Shown one piece after another: positions 11,792 through 24,668 of a stretch of DNA of 64,000 nucleotides. The notes below the pieces were generated by a model. That model worked only from the letters and a program-made list of their open reading frames with translations. It was not told the DNA's origin and ran no database searches. The stretch comes from Actinostola sp. cb2023 (Eukaryota; Cnidaria; Anthozoa; Actiniaria; Actinostolidae). The stretch spans positions 124,001-188,000 of the forward strand of contig JAUJYZ010000074.1 in the NCBI GenBank assembly GCA_033675265.1, written 5' to 3'. Every line of letters begins with the position of its first letter. The first letter of the stretch is position 1. The position numbers were made by a program, and so were the translations under genes.

Positions 11792-13823
11792 ATGGATGGA
11801 TGGATGGATGGAACCGCAAATATGGGTAGGTGAATGGATGGATGGAAGGATGGATGGATGGAACCGCAAATATGGGTAGGTGAATGGATGGATGGATGAA
11901 TGGATGGATGGATGGATGGAAGGATGGATGGATGGATGGATGGATGGATGGATGGATGGATGGATGGAACCGCAAATATGGGTAGGTGAATGGATGGATG
12001 GATGGATGGATGAATGGATGGATGGATGGATGGAAGGATGGATGGAACCGCAAATATGGGTAGGTGAATGGATGGATGGATGAATGGATGGATGGATGGA
12101 ACCGCAAATATGGGTAGGTGAATGGATGGATGGAAGGATGGATGGAACCGCAAATATGGGTAAATGAATGGATGGATGGAAGCATGGATATGGGTGGATG
12201 GATGGATGAATGCATGGATAGATGGATATGGGTGGGTGGGTGGATGGATGGACGAATGGAAGGAAGCATGGATATGGATGGATAGATGGATATGGGTGGA
12301 TGGATGGATGGATGGATGAATGCATGAATAGATGGATATGGATGGATGAATGAATGAATGCATGGATAGATGGATATGGATAGATGGATGGGATGTCAAT
12401 GTTCTGTTTACCCAATGTCCTTCACAAATTTGATCCATTTAGTATCAGAATCAGTTTTCGGTTCCCACTTGATGCAGGTATTGTCATTGAATTTCTTGAT
12501 AGCAGCTTCAATGTTTGTGGTTCCAGTGGATTCTGGAAAAGAAATTCAAAAGAAAACCAAAGCATAAGAAATTGGAAGAACGTACACAGTGGAGATGGAG
12601 TGATTCCAGAGGTTCCCTACTGGGAGGGACTATGCCAGAGTGAAGAAGAGAAAGAGTGGGGAAGATTTTACTCATTCCGCATCAAGGTTCTGTCATTCTA
12701 CCATCTACTCTTGTCAAGCACTTCTCCAACCCTCTTTCCCTTTCCTCCTTTTCTCCCTTCATTCCCATTCTTCCATCCTCCCCTCCAATCCTTTTCTACA
12801 AATCTAGTAACTCTATACATGCTGTCATTCTCAAAAAGGTTGTCCAGATGAAAAGACTACAATACTACAATAAAGTCACGTGATTCGTTATGTATTCAAT
12901 TTCCTCGCGTGGAATTTCAATTTGAGATGCAAAAGTACACGGCATTGTGAGAACTGAATGTAATGCCGCTGGTATCAACTCGCAGTTCCGCGCGCAGAAA
13001 TTGAAAACATCAGGACTCACGTGACTTTATTGTAGTCTTGTAGTATGTTCATCTGGACAACCTTTTTGAGAATGACTGTATATCGTATTTTAGTTTAATA
13101 AAATGACTTACGTATAGCTGAGTCGAATTCAAAAGGAATTCTCTTCAGCCTCCAAATGTAGTAACGATATCTGATGGCATTTCTCTTGAGTACGAGGCTC
13201 ATTGGGATTTTACCACTATGAAGTTCTTCAAGCTCTTCTTCAGAAACTTTCATATCACTTTGAAATAACTGGTTTACCACACCAACGTCTAGAGAAAATG
13301 AAATAATATGACGGCTTTCAAATAATCAAATAATTGTAAACTGGCGAAAGAGAAAGAGCATAGAGAAAGAAAGAGAATCTAGAAAGAAAATATTTCATGA
13401 AGAAAAAAGTGAATGAATTATAGAAAAAATACCAGAATAAATAGAATCTAGGATAACAGGAAAAAAATTAGAGAGAAGAGAAGGAAGAGGTAACTTTTAA
13501 AAACGATTTTATGATAGGAAGAGAAAGATGAGGATGAAAATACAAACTATAGTAAATCATGTACGAGGAATAAACAAATTCATCCAAATCACTGTATCAA
13601 ACCTGTATTTACTGCTCTGATTTCGTCAACTGCATTGTGCATGGTTTTGAGTTTCTCTTCGACTTCCTTTGACAAGTCTTTTAAACAACAAATAAAACAG
13701 TGAGGAACAAATTAAGAAATAGAGCCAACGACAAAACTTACGTTTGTGAACGACGCTTGATGTCGAATGATCAGTGAACAACGCTCCCACAAGACATGCG
13801 ACCAGCAGAGATAAGAACTTCAT
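10164..13823 (-). CDS. Astacin-family zinc metalloprotease with C-terminal TSP1-like domain
   Basis: Seven exons read on the minus strand: 13823-13742, 13677-13603, 13288-13112, 12532-12412, 11705-11524, 11358-11137 and 10345-10164. They join in phase at GT-AG sites to give 346 aa. Residues 1-22 are a signal peptide ([16 protein letters not shown]). A propeptide follows, with the FQSD aspartate-switch region, then the RNAIR-YYIW maturation boundary. The catalytic domain has the zinc motif [19 protein letters not shown] at about 182 and the Met-turn SVMHYGS at about 237. The last exon is Cys-rich with [10 protein letters not shown], a thrombospondin type 1-like module. It is a secreted endopeptidase; astacins of this kind act in matrix processing, digestion or secretions, and which applies cannot be told. 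The FxGD switch has Ser in place of Gly. Intron 4 is filled by a TGGA array and intron 6 by a foldback. Confidence 0.92.
10356..10735. mobile_element. Foldback in the last astacin intron
   Basis: Arms of about 180 bp pair around 10545; the outer ends read ACAATGAGGGTTTATCATG and the complement. One arm begins within about 10 nt of the 3' splice site at 10345/10346 (minus strand), overlapping the pyrimidine tract of the last exon. No coding capacity. Confidence 0.85.
11750..12395. repeat. TGGA tetranucleotide array with a higher-order unit
   Basis: About 640 bp of TGGA/TGAA tetranucleotides inside astacin intron 4, punctuated by about seven copies of AACCGCAAATATGGGTAGG. The array is open in several frames (Ile-His-Pro-Ser on the minus strand), but astacin exons flank it cleanly, so it is intronic. 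Confidence 0.95.
12820..13081. mobile_element. MITE, CAGTCATTCTCAAAAAGG family, copy 1
   Basis: A 260-bp inverted-repeat element in astacin intron 3 with TIRs reading TGTCATTCTCAAAAAGG and the complement. A second copy is at 18125-18388 with the interior reversed relative to this one. Non-coding. Confidence 0.85.
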
Positions 13824-15031
13824 GATTGCTTTAGCTACTTCTCATTTACTGAGAGTTTTTGCACGGTACTTATATAGCACGAAATATGCCATAAAACAGC
13901 ACGAACACTCTCACGGTGATTTCAGCTCGGTAAACTTGGCGGCGACACAAAACTGATGAAACTCAGTTTACAATACGACTCGACAAACTTGTCCAAAACA
14001 ATATCGAGTTGTCTTTGCAGTTTAAAAGTTGTAGCGGCAACGGTAACATAACATAACAATCAGTCGGGATAACACGGGATATCTCTTCACAATTCCCTTT
14101 GTTTTTCTTGTTTATAGAAAGCAAATCCCTCCCAAAATTACTGTAAATAGAGTTATTAAAACCTCATGAAATATTAGCTTGTTTAAGCTGGCGACTTTTG
14201 CGCGTAACAATTTACACTTTTGGGACAGTAGCAGTGCTGAACACCAGGACAGTTTTTCTCGGCAGTTTTTCTTCTTCAGAAAAGAATCGCTGCAAATGAA
14301 GCTGACCGAGGTGTTGTGATCAAATATAAGCCAATTATATGTAGAGAAAAGAGGAATAATTTTGTCAATTTTATCGATGTCTAAGCCAGTGCAAACATTG
14401 ACTTTATAAAGGATAAAAATGAAACAATTTGACAAGTGCAAACGAGTATCAAAACGTGTGTCGGCAAATCATGAAAATTAATTTCTCAAGCGAACGTCAA
14501 CACTAGTATTCAAACAAGGTTTAAAGTTTACACGAACTTTTGTTTCCCGTTTGAAAAGAAAGTCAGAGCCGCGATTCTCACGAGGATCATTTTCAAGCCC
14601 CAAAACTGCGACTCGTAATGAAGCATCTTGTAGTTGGACACTCTTCAGAACAATTGCTTCAGTTCTGTTTTGATAGTCGGAAGTATTGAAAAAACTTGTT
14701 AGTAAACATTACGTTCATCTCAAACTAAAGGTACTTGTCTGCTTAATCGTAGAACTCAGTCAGGACGATCTTACGACCCCTGTACAACGCAACAACTGAC
14801 AAAACTAATGGACAATTCAAAAACAAGATGGCGGCTGTACATTTTACCACAATCCTTTGCGAACCTAAATGTGCTCACTGATTCTGACACGTTCAAGTAA
14901 ATAAATAAATCAGGTAATAGCTCCAACGTTTTCAAAACTAGCACAACACGCTGTGATTCAAGAAAATGGTTGTAAAACACTTTATTTTCGTTCTAGTTCT
15001 CTCGGTGTGTCGTCCTGTATGTACATAATGC

Positions 15032-15068
<37 letters not shown>

Positions 15069-15484
15069 CAACCCTGGATTCAATAAAATGCGTTTCAAAG
15101 AATTGTTATTGCTTCAAAAATATATGAATGTACTTTATTTACAAAGTTGTATCCATTCTAGATGGTGGCGTTCAGTTTTGTTGAAATGCAGAAGACAGAA
15201 AAGACGGTAAGAGTGAAAGCATGCCACCGTGACTGGCTCCTTTTAGTTCCGATGTCTTATGATATCCTGCCAGCCATGGGGCTTGTATCGAAAGCGGTTT
15301 GGACAGCCGGTTAAACCTGTTAAGCCGGTTAAGCCTGTTAAACCTGGTTTTCACTGGCGATGCGAGAACAAGAGGTGTTGCTTGTGCTTATGTTTGCGAC
15401 AGGTCCATTTTCACATGACACAAGTTCTTATGCCAGCATCGCCTGTGAGAACCAGACGTTTTTCAGTATTACTTGTAATTAGAT
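13824..15484. other. Intergenic between the astacin and KIN17 3' end
   Basis: No gene is supported. It contains the astacin promoter side (13824 onward), a run of 34 G at 15034-15067, and a KIN17-strand AATAAA (complement of 15134-15139) about 350 nt past the KIN17 stop. A 109-codon minus frame at 14112-14441 has no recognisable motif. Confidence 0.45.
15034..15067 (+). repeat. Uninterrupted run of 34 G
   Basis: A homopolymer directly visible in the sequence. Its length may be inexact because long homopolymers are hard to sequence. It has G-quadruplex potential. Confidence 0.9.
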
Positions 15485-18393
15485 TTAAACGTCGAGTTTG
15501 CAAATATCTTCGTAAGGTATTCTGTCGATAAAACGTCCACGTTGTGGGCCCTAAGAGAAAAGAACAAACAGTATGCTATTTTTAATTTATATGCTATGCA
15601 CATTATAAAACACAGGACAGTCATGCTACGGTAAAGTTCCGAAAGTAGCGAGGTCGTTACTTTCGGATTTAGCAACCTTAGGTAAATGTTACATTCGGGG
15701 GGTCGCTACTTTCGGAGGGTCGCTACTTTCGGGGTGCTAAAATCGTTAACTTTTAGGAGCCATACCGTGTGACATCGTGTACGGTATTTTAACAAACAAC
15801 ATTCACAGGATCTAGAACGTATGTTATTAGGACTATTGCTTTTGTTACATTTGCTTCTCATTGTAGCAGTAAATGTTCTAGCTCTTTACATATGGCAGTC
15901 ATACTATATACAATATAGGACAGTCATAGAAGTGACCGTAACAAGTTATGGACAACTTACTTCTTTCAACTCAATAGAGACGGAGAAAGATCGTTCATCT
16001 AACGACACCATTTTTGCTGTCATTCCTCTGAACTGACCATTGACAACAAGCACAGTCTTACCTAAAAGGAAACAATTTCAAACGTTTTGTTAGAGTCGTT
16101 TTTGTATGAGTGGGAAACCTACGGCACGGAGTTACGGTCACGGACGGTACGGAATCGAAGACATCTATTCAACAAATCACAGCGCGCAAAATCATCGCTC
16201 GACCAATCAGAATGCTTGGATACCGCACGATCATGGCGCAATAGAGCAGATTTCGAATGACTGTGAAAAACTTACGGCACGAACGTGCCGTGACCGTGAT
16301 GATTTAGGATTTTGAATGAATCCGTGCCGTGACCGTGCCGTGCCGTGCGCCGTGGTTTTTCACAGTCATACGAAATCTGCTCTAACGTCACCGCACGGCA
16401 CGAACCGTATATACTGTAACTACTTCCCACTCATACGAAAACGACTCTATCGTGACAGTAGATTTACAGCACATTCACTGTGAAAACGAAACTGACGCAA
16501 GCATAAGCGCAAACACAAAAAGCGTTATGTCATTGTAAAAACGGGCTTCGACGCAAGCAGTGGGCCGAGAGCGTTGCCAGTGACGGAACTAAAGACGGAT
16601 GCGAGGGAGACTACGCAAGCATGAGCACAAGCATCAAAACTTTCCCATGGCTTGTGCTTGCGTCGCTAGTGAAAACCAAGCAAACGAACAGAGAAACAAA
16701 CACGGAAACGATTAATAAGCAATTCAATTTTTCAGTTTTTATTTAGCTTCGCCTTCACTTGCGCAAACTGGCAAACAAACAAGGAGCAAGCAAACAGATA
16801 GACAGACTGATTGACAGACTGACAGACAGACTGACTGACAGACTGATTGACAAACGACAGACAGATTGACAGACTGATTGACAAACGACAGACAGATTGA
16901 CAGACTGATTGACAAACGACAGACTGATTGACAGACAAGAGACAAGACAGACAGATAGACATGACAGACAGACAGATAAGACAGACAGTGACAGACAGAT
17001 AGACAGACAAGACAGACAGACAAGACAGACAAGACAGATCAAAGTTAAATTACCTATGGCCGGTATTACTGTTTCTAAGTGTCCCTGGTCGATTTTGATA
17101 ACATCTCCAGTATCTAGCATCTTGACTATTCCAACATAACGGTTTTCAACGCTCTAGAGAAGTGATAATTAAGCACCAGAGAATCAGGGTGTAAGCTTAT
17201 CGTAACCGCACCGCAACTGCATCGTAACTTCATCGGGCAACAAAATCTTGCAACTTGAGGCGCAACATTACGTACCGTAAGTTATGGATCCTCGATTCAC
17301 TTTTTATGACCCGCAGTCAAAATAAACTAGGTCCATAACTTACAGTACGGACCTCACACTCTGTTAATAAGAGGTATAAATGTGTTGCACTGCAAATTGA
17401 TCTCTTGGGTGGTAACACACGCAACAACGCCTTAAAACTTGCAACGCAACAATGATGCGCGTCAAGTCGGTTCCCTTCTGGGGCAGGCCTGCAGCTCTTA
17501 GAAGATATATGTCAATACTATTAGAGTAAAACAATAGAAACAAAACAATAGAACGAGTAGACAATAGTAGATAATGAATTCTATTGTTTGTATTATCCAA
17601 TCACAACAGCTCTTCTGAGCAGCTGCGTGTCACCTCATCGGGCAGGCTAGAATGAGTAGACAATAGTAGATAATGAATTCTATTGTTTGTATTATCCAAT
17701 CACAACAGCTCTTCTAAGCAGCTGCGTGTCACCTCATCGGGCAGGCAAAGAATGAGTAGACAATAGTAGATAATGAAAATTCTATTGTTTGTATTATCCA
17801 ATGAAGCAGCTCTTCTGAGCAGCTGCGTGTCACCTCCCCTTGTGAGACGACAACTCGCTTACCTTGACAACGCCTTTCTTTTTGTAATATTTCTCACCAA
17901 GCTTTTTGTAAACAACTTTGACAATGATATTCTGCAAGTGTATTGTACAAGAACAGTGTCATACCATGATCATATACATGTAAACCTTGGAGCAGGGACG
18001 GAACCACTGAGAACGTATATACCCTCAGTGACTGCGTGTCACCTCCCCTTGTGAGACACACTAACCAACTTCGCCTATGATTGTAAGCCGCGTGGCTGCA
18101 TAGAGCATTGATGTAGTCTATGTATATACAGTCATTCTCAAAAAGGTTGTCCAGATAAAAGACTACAATACTACAATAAAGTCACGTGATTCATTATGTT
18201 TTCAATTTCTGCACACGGAACTGCGAGTTGATACCAGCGCCATTACATTCAGTTCTCACAATGCCGTGTACTTTTGCATCTCAAATTGAAATTCCATGCG
18301 AGGAAATTGAATATATAATGAATCATGTGACTTTATTGTAGTATTGTAGTCTTTTCATCTGGACAACCTTTTTGAGAATGACTGTATGTATAT

Positions 18394-18429
<36 letters not shown>

Positions 18430-21400
18430 AACACTTTATTAATGTGTATTAATTAGGCTTACAAAAAGACTTTACCCGCATATAGTATATGTCATATCAT
18501 CACCAGAAAACATACCGAAAAATAATGTACAGTTGATGCATCACACAAACAATGAATGTACCTTACTCAACCAGTGGTCCTTTTTACTGATTTTCTCTTT
18601 TTTAATTTTCTCCATCTGTAAAATTGAAATAACCTTTATCACACCTTCATCACCATCATCTCTCCATAGGAGGACACCCATTTATACGGACACCTCTCTA
18701 AGACAGACACCTGTGTCTGGTCCCTTTGACACTGTTTTACTAGTAATATAGCAAACACTAGAAAGAGTTCTTCAGCCTCTGATTTCAAAACACTGATAAA
18801 TGGGTTGAAAAAACAAGGCACAGCCTCAAACCATTAATAATTCTTGGAGAAATTCAATGTTAAAGTTGAACAAACTTGATGCTAATAAAGGCCCAGACAC
18901 ACGATGCAACTTTTCTTCCATCGTTGCGCGGAACAGTTGCAGAAGTAGGATCGAGTTCTACTTCTGCAACTGTTGCGCGCAACATTGCATCATGTGACAC
19001 CCCCAAAAAAACTCTTGTTACGTGCAACGCTGCAAGAAAAGTTGCATCGTGTGTCCTTCACGGTAGTGATTTCCTTTGTTTTATCCTCATGAATTATTAA
19101 TGAGTTCATAATGAGACAGACACAACTCAAGACGGACATCTTTATCTTAATAGTCTTACCTCCATAATTTCTTCCATGGCTGATTTACGCTTTCGACTGT
19201 GTGGAGATACATAGTAGTTAGTACATGTACTAGAATCATGACCACACCCAGTACCCATCATACCTTTCTTTCTCCTTGGAATTTTTGTTGGCACCTTTTG
19301 TTTTGTCTTTAGAGGCAGCTAAGCTTTCGAGAGGGTTTTTGTTGACTCTATCAGCACTTTGCGAGCTGGCAATTCAAGCAAATCCATGTGTAAGATTCCA
19401 TCACACTGTCAACAATTTTTCTTTGTGTTGTTGTTGTTGTGGGTTAACAGAAATGTGCTATTGTTCAGTTATGTAAATGAAAACTAGTGAGTACACTAGT
19501 ATGGGCAACGTCGTTGTATAATGATCAATTCAAAGATTAAAGGAAATCTATATCACCGTGAAAAGAGTACTTAACTTTACTGACGTTTCAAGCCTTTCGT
19601 CGGAGTAAGAGAAAGGGCTAATGCTCGAAAAGGTAGTGTTATAGATTTCCTTAAACCATTGTATTGTTTATTTATTCACATGTCTCCTCTCCTTCCTTGC
19701 TTACAATAGCTTAGTCATTCTAAAAGTTTAATGTATTAACAAGATAAGAACCTACCTACCTTGTAGAAGGTTGTGTTACTAAACCACTAGGGCCTGCTCC
19801 TTCATTTGTTGGTTTACTGCTTGTATTAAGGCTGAATGTTACTATAAAATGATGAATTAGATGAATTGAAGTCATCTATTCAACCAATCACAGCACGTAA
19901 AATCATTGCACAACCAATCAGAATGCTTGGAAACGGCACAGGCACTGCATCACATGGTCACCGCACAAACCGCACTGTAACTACATGTATTTCTCACTCA
20001 TATACGAAAATGAGTCTATCAAAATCATTATCATTACCATCACTTGGCCATCAATATAACTTACATCTCCACAGTAATTACAGTAAATGATCATTATCAT
20101 CACTAATGATGATTATTTATTTGTACTAAGTGAAAGCTTTATAACTAAATAAATAAATACAATAATATTGGTGTCCAACCAAGAACAATGTAAGTGATCA
20201 CTGATCAAATCCTAAATTCTCCTACAAAATATTTAAATTCCAAAGGAGAATTTGGATTTGGATCACAAGTCACTTACACTGTTCAATTGTCACCACCATT
20301 AATATCACACACATGACAATATTTTATTACCAGATCATTACCATCAACAAAATCATCAAATTGTCATTGTCATCATTATTGCCATCATCATCATCACCAT
20401 GTCATCGGCAGAATCACCAACACCTCCGCTAACATCATAATGCTTACCTTTCACTTCTTCGCTTTCTCTTTGTAATTCAGTGAACACAGCTTCTGGCTGA
20501 AATAACATGAACAAGAGCATCGTAAAATAAATCAAAATTATGCACAATAACCGGTAGTTCTACATGTATTTGAACTTAGTCATCTTTTTTTCAAATTAGT
20601 GGGGTTTTTTTACCTCATCTTTTTTTCTTGCTAATTCTCTGTTAATCTGTTTTTGGAGTAATTTTGCTGAAATAAGGTGAATTAGTACAGTATTAGCAAA
20701 CAGTCATTCAAGTAGATACTGCATTTATTTACCTTGCCTATCACCATCATCCAAGTAGATACTGCATTTATTTACCTTGCCTATCAGCATCATCCAAGTA
20801 GATACTGCATTTATTTACCTTGCCTATCAGCATCATCCAAGTAGATACTGCATTTATTTACCTTGCCTATCAGCATCATCCAAGTAGATACTGCATTTAT
20901 TTACCTTGCCTATCACCATCATCCAAGTAGATACTGCATTTATTTACCTTGCCTATCACCATCATCCAAGTAGATACTGCATTTATTTACCTTGCCTATC
21001 ACCATCATCCAAGTAGATACTGCATTTATTTACCTTGCCTATCAGCATCATCCGAGTAGATACTGCATTTATTTACCTTGCCTATCACCATCATCCAAGT
21101 AGATACTGCATTTATTTACCTTGCCTATCAGCATCATCCAAGTAGATACTGCATTTATTTACCTTGCCTATCACCATCATCCAAGTAGATACTGCATTTA
21201 TTTACCTTGCCTATCAGCATCATCCAAGTAGATACTGCATTTATTTACCTTGCCTATCAGCATCATCCAAGTAAATACTGCATTTATTTACCTTGCCTAT
21301 CAGCATCATCCAAGTAGATAAGTACTGCATTTATTTACCTTGCCTATCACCATCATCCAAGTAGATACTGCATTTATTTACCTTGCCTATCACCATCATC

Positions 21401-24400
21401 CAAGTAGATAAGTACTGCATTTATTTACCTTGCCTATCAGCATCATCCAAGTAGATAAGTACTGCATTTATTTACCTTGCCTATCAGCATCATCCAAGTA
21501 GATAAGTACTGCATTTATTTACCTTGCCTATCAGCATCATCCAAGTAGATACTGCATTTATTTACCTTGCCTATCAGCATCATCCAAGTAGATAAGTACT
21601 GCATTTATTTACCTTGCCTATCAGCATCATCCAAGTAGATAAGTACTGCATTTATTTACCTTGCCTATCAGCATCATCCAAGTAGATAAGTACTGGATTT
21701 ATTTACCTTGCCTATCAGCATCATCAGTACTGCATTTATTTACCTTGCCTATCATCCAAGTAGATACTGCATTTATTTACCTTGCCTATCACCATCATCC
21801 AAGTAGATACTGCATTTATTTACCTTGCCTATCACCATCATCCAAGTAGATACTGCATTTATTTACCTTGCCTATCAGCATCATCCAAGTAGATAAGTAC
21901 TGCATTTATTTACCTTGCCTATCAGCATCATCCAAGTAGATAAGTACTGCATTTATTTACCTTGCCTATCAGCATCATCCAAGTAGATAAGTACTGCATT
22001 TATTTACCTTGCCTATCAGCATCATCCAAGTAGATAAGTACTGCATTTATTTACCTTGCCTATCACCATAATCCAAGTAGATACTGCATTTATTTACCTT
22101 GCCTATCACCATCATCCAAGTAGATACTGCATTTATTTACCTTGCCTATCAGCATCATCCAAGTAGATAAGGTACTACTGCATTTATTTACCTTGCCTAT
22201 CAGCATCATCCAAGTAGATACTGCATTTATTTACCTTGCCTATCAGCATCATCCAAGTAGATAAGTACTGCATTTATTTACCTTGCCTATCAGCATCATC
22301 CAAGTAGATAAGTACTGCATTTATTTACCTTGCCTATCAGCATCATCCAAGTAGATAAGTACTGGATTTATTTACCTTGCCTATCAGCATCATCCAAGTA
22401 GATAAGTACTGCATTTATTTATTTACCTTGCCTATCACCATAATCCAAGTAGATACTGCATTTATTTACCTTGCCTATCACCATCATCCAAGTAGATACT
22501 GCATTTATTTACCTTGCCTATCAGCATCATCCAAGTAGATAAGTACTGGATTTATTTACCTTGCCTATCAGCATCATCCAAGTAGATAAGTACTGCATTT
22601 ATTTACCTTGCCTATCAGCATCATCCAAGTAGATAGTACTGCATTTATTTACCTTTTACCTTGCCTATCAGCATCATCCAAGTAGATACTGCATTTATTT
22701 ACCTTGCCTATCAGCATCATCCAAGTAGATAAGTACTGCATTTATTTACCTTGCCTATCAGCATCATCCAAGTAGATACTGCATTTATTTACCTTGCCTA
22801 TCAGCATCATCCAAGTAGATAAGTACTGCATTTATTTACCTTGCCTATCAGCATCATCCAAGTAGATACTGCATTTATTTACCTTGCCTATCAGCATCAT
22901 CCAAGTAGATAAGTACTGCATTTATTTACCTTGCCTATCAGCATCATCCAAGTCTGACTTTTCTTTAGCCTCTTGGGCCTACAGTAAAACAACACGAGTG
23001 TTAATACATAAATTATAAAGCATTGAATCATTTTTCAGGTAAATTCACTCTCACTCTGGCAATTGAAGAGTTCCCTGCAAGAATGGAGTTAGTGAATTGT
23101 AATCTAAATCTTAATAATTCAGACTCTTCAAGAGTCAAATTGAGTCTTCAAATTGGAGACATAACATACTAATGTACTAACTCCTCATGATTGTAAGCTG
23201 CTCGGCTGCCTTCATGTGCAGCCCGAAAAAGTCCTCCATCGGTTGTAAAGCGCATTGGGACGAATGTGAAATGCGCTATATAAGAAAGGCCATTATTATT
23301 GAATTTCAAAGGAGAATTTGGGTTTTGATCACAGCTCTAAGTGTGACAATCATACAATATTATTATTATTGGAGCGAGAGTGAATTTGCCTCTAGAAACC
23401 CATGGTAATCCAGGTGAAACTGCAATGTGTTGTGTGAATCTAGGTTTCAATTAGAGACTTAATGTAGCGTGTGTTATATTGAGTGTATAATGTACAATGT
23501 ATATACTGATTTGGGTAAATAATGGTTCTATTGTTTATACCTTTTGTTTTTCTAGAGCTTCAGGTTCTCTATCAATGTAAGTAATAAACCATCCTTTTTC
23601 TGTCTGATCCACTGTACATAATCCTGCAACATAATGATTGTCATCACCACACAACAGAAAAACATCTGAAAATATGTGGGTGTTTACACATGGTGACAGT
23701 ATATAGTCGTTTTCGCATGAGCGGGAAGTAGTTACAGTATGGTTTGTGCCATGCGGTGATGGTACCGTGCCTTGATCATGCTGTGTCCAAGCATTCTGAT
23801 TGGTTGAGAAATGATTGGTTGAATAGAATGTCTTTGATTCTGTACCGTGACCATACATGTGTACATGTAACTCTGTGTCGTAGGTTTCCCACTCATATGA
23901 AAACAACTCTATTCTACTGTGGTTTTACCATACTAAATCCACACAATATACATGTACATGTAGGAGCTTTTCCCTGTGAACTTTGGATGTACCTTCTCTT
24001 CCAAGCCATTTCACAAATTCTGTCAATGTCTCCCACTAACAAGCAAAGGATACAAAATGAGGTTAAACAATGAATTGATGACAGGAGAGTATTTAGACAA
24101 TCTCTGCACTTCTGATACTGACAGGCAGAGCTATATTCTAAAGCCTATCTACATGTATAGGAGCAAAAATGAATTATTGATACAATGTAGGTACAAGTAC
24201 CTGAGTAGAATTCATATGAGTGTGTAATCTGTCACTGATGTACTCTTGGTATATCTGATTTGCACTACTTCTTTTAGTCCCTGTAACCAAAATAAACAAC
24301 GAACCTTTGAATCTGGTAATAATAATGTAATAATTTATTATTATCTGTGTTTTTCTAGATTCAATGACAAGTTTTACTGTGTAGTTTGAAGAAAAACATA

Positions 24401-24635
24401 CCACATCTCCTTCTTAATAGTTTGATAAAGTCATCTTGGAATTCTCTGTCAAATGTTGAAAATGTTTTAGTTTATTACAAACATGTACATGCAATGTCTG
24501 CCTGTCTGACTGCCTGTCTGTCTGCCTGTTTGCCTGTCTGTCTTCCTGTCTGTCTGTCTGCCTGTCCTATATGTCTGCCTGTCTGTCTTCCTGTCTGTCT
24601 TCCTGTCTGACTGCCTGTCTGTCTGTCTGTCTGCC

Positions 24636-24668
<33 letters not shown>

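Noticed and set aside
11501..12438. Long minus-strand frames of Ile-His-Pro-Ser repeats
   Set aside because: They are translations of the TGGA array inside an astacin intron. Only the end of one frame (11705-11524) is a real astacin exon.
14112..14441. 109-codon minus frame
   Set aside because: No motif, no splice context and ordinary intergenic composition.
16732..17120. Frames rich in Ser, Val, Cys and Gln
   Set aside because: Artefacts of the CAGA array. Only 17153-17054 is a KIN17 exon.
20709..22952. CRISPR-like regular array
   Set aside because: Units are contiguous with no unique spacers, and they copy an exon-intron junction of an animal gene.
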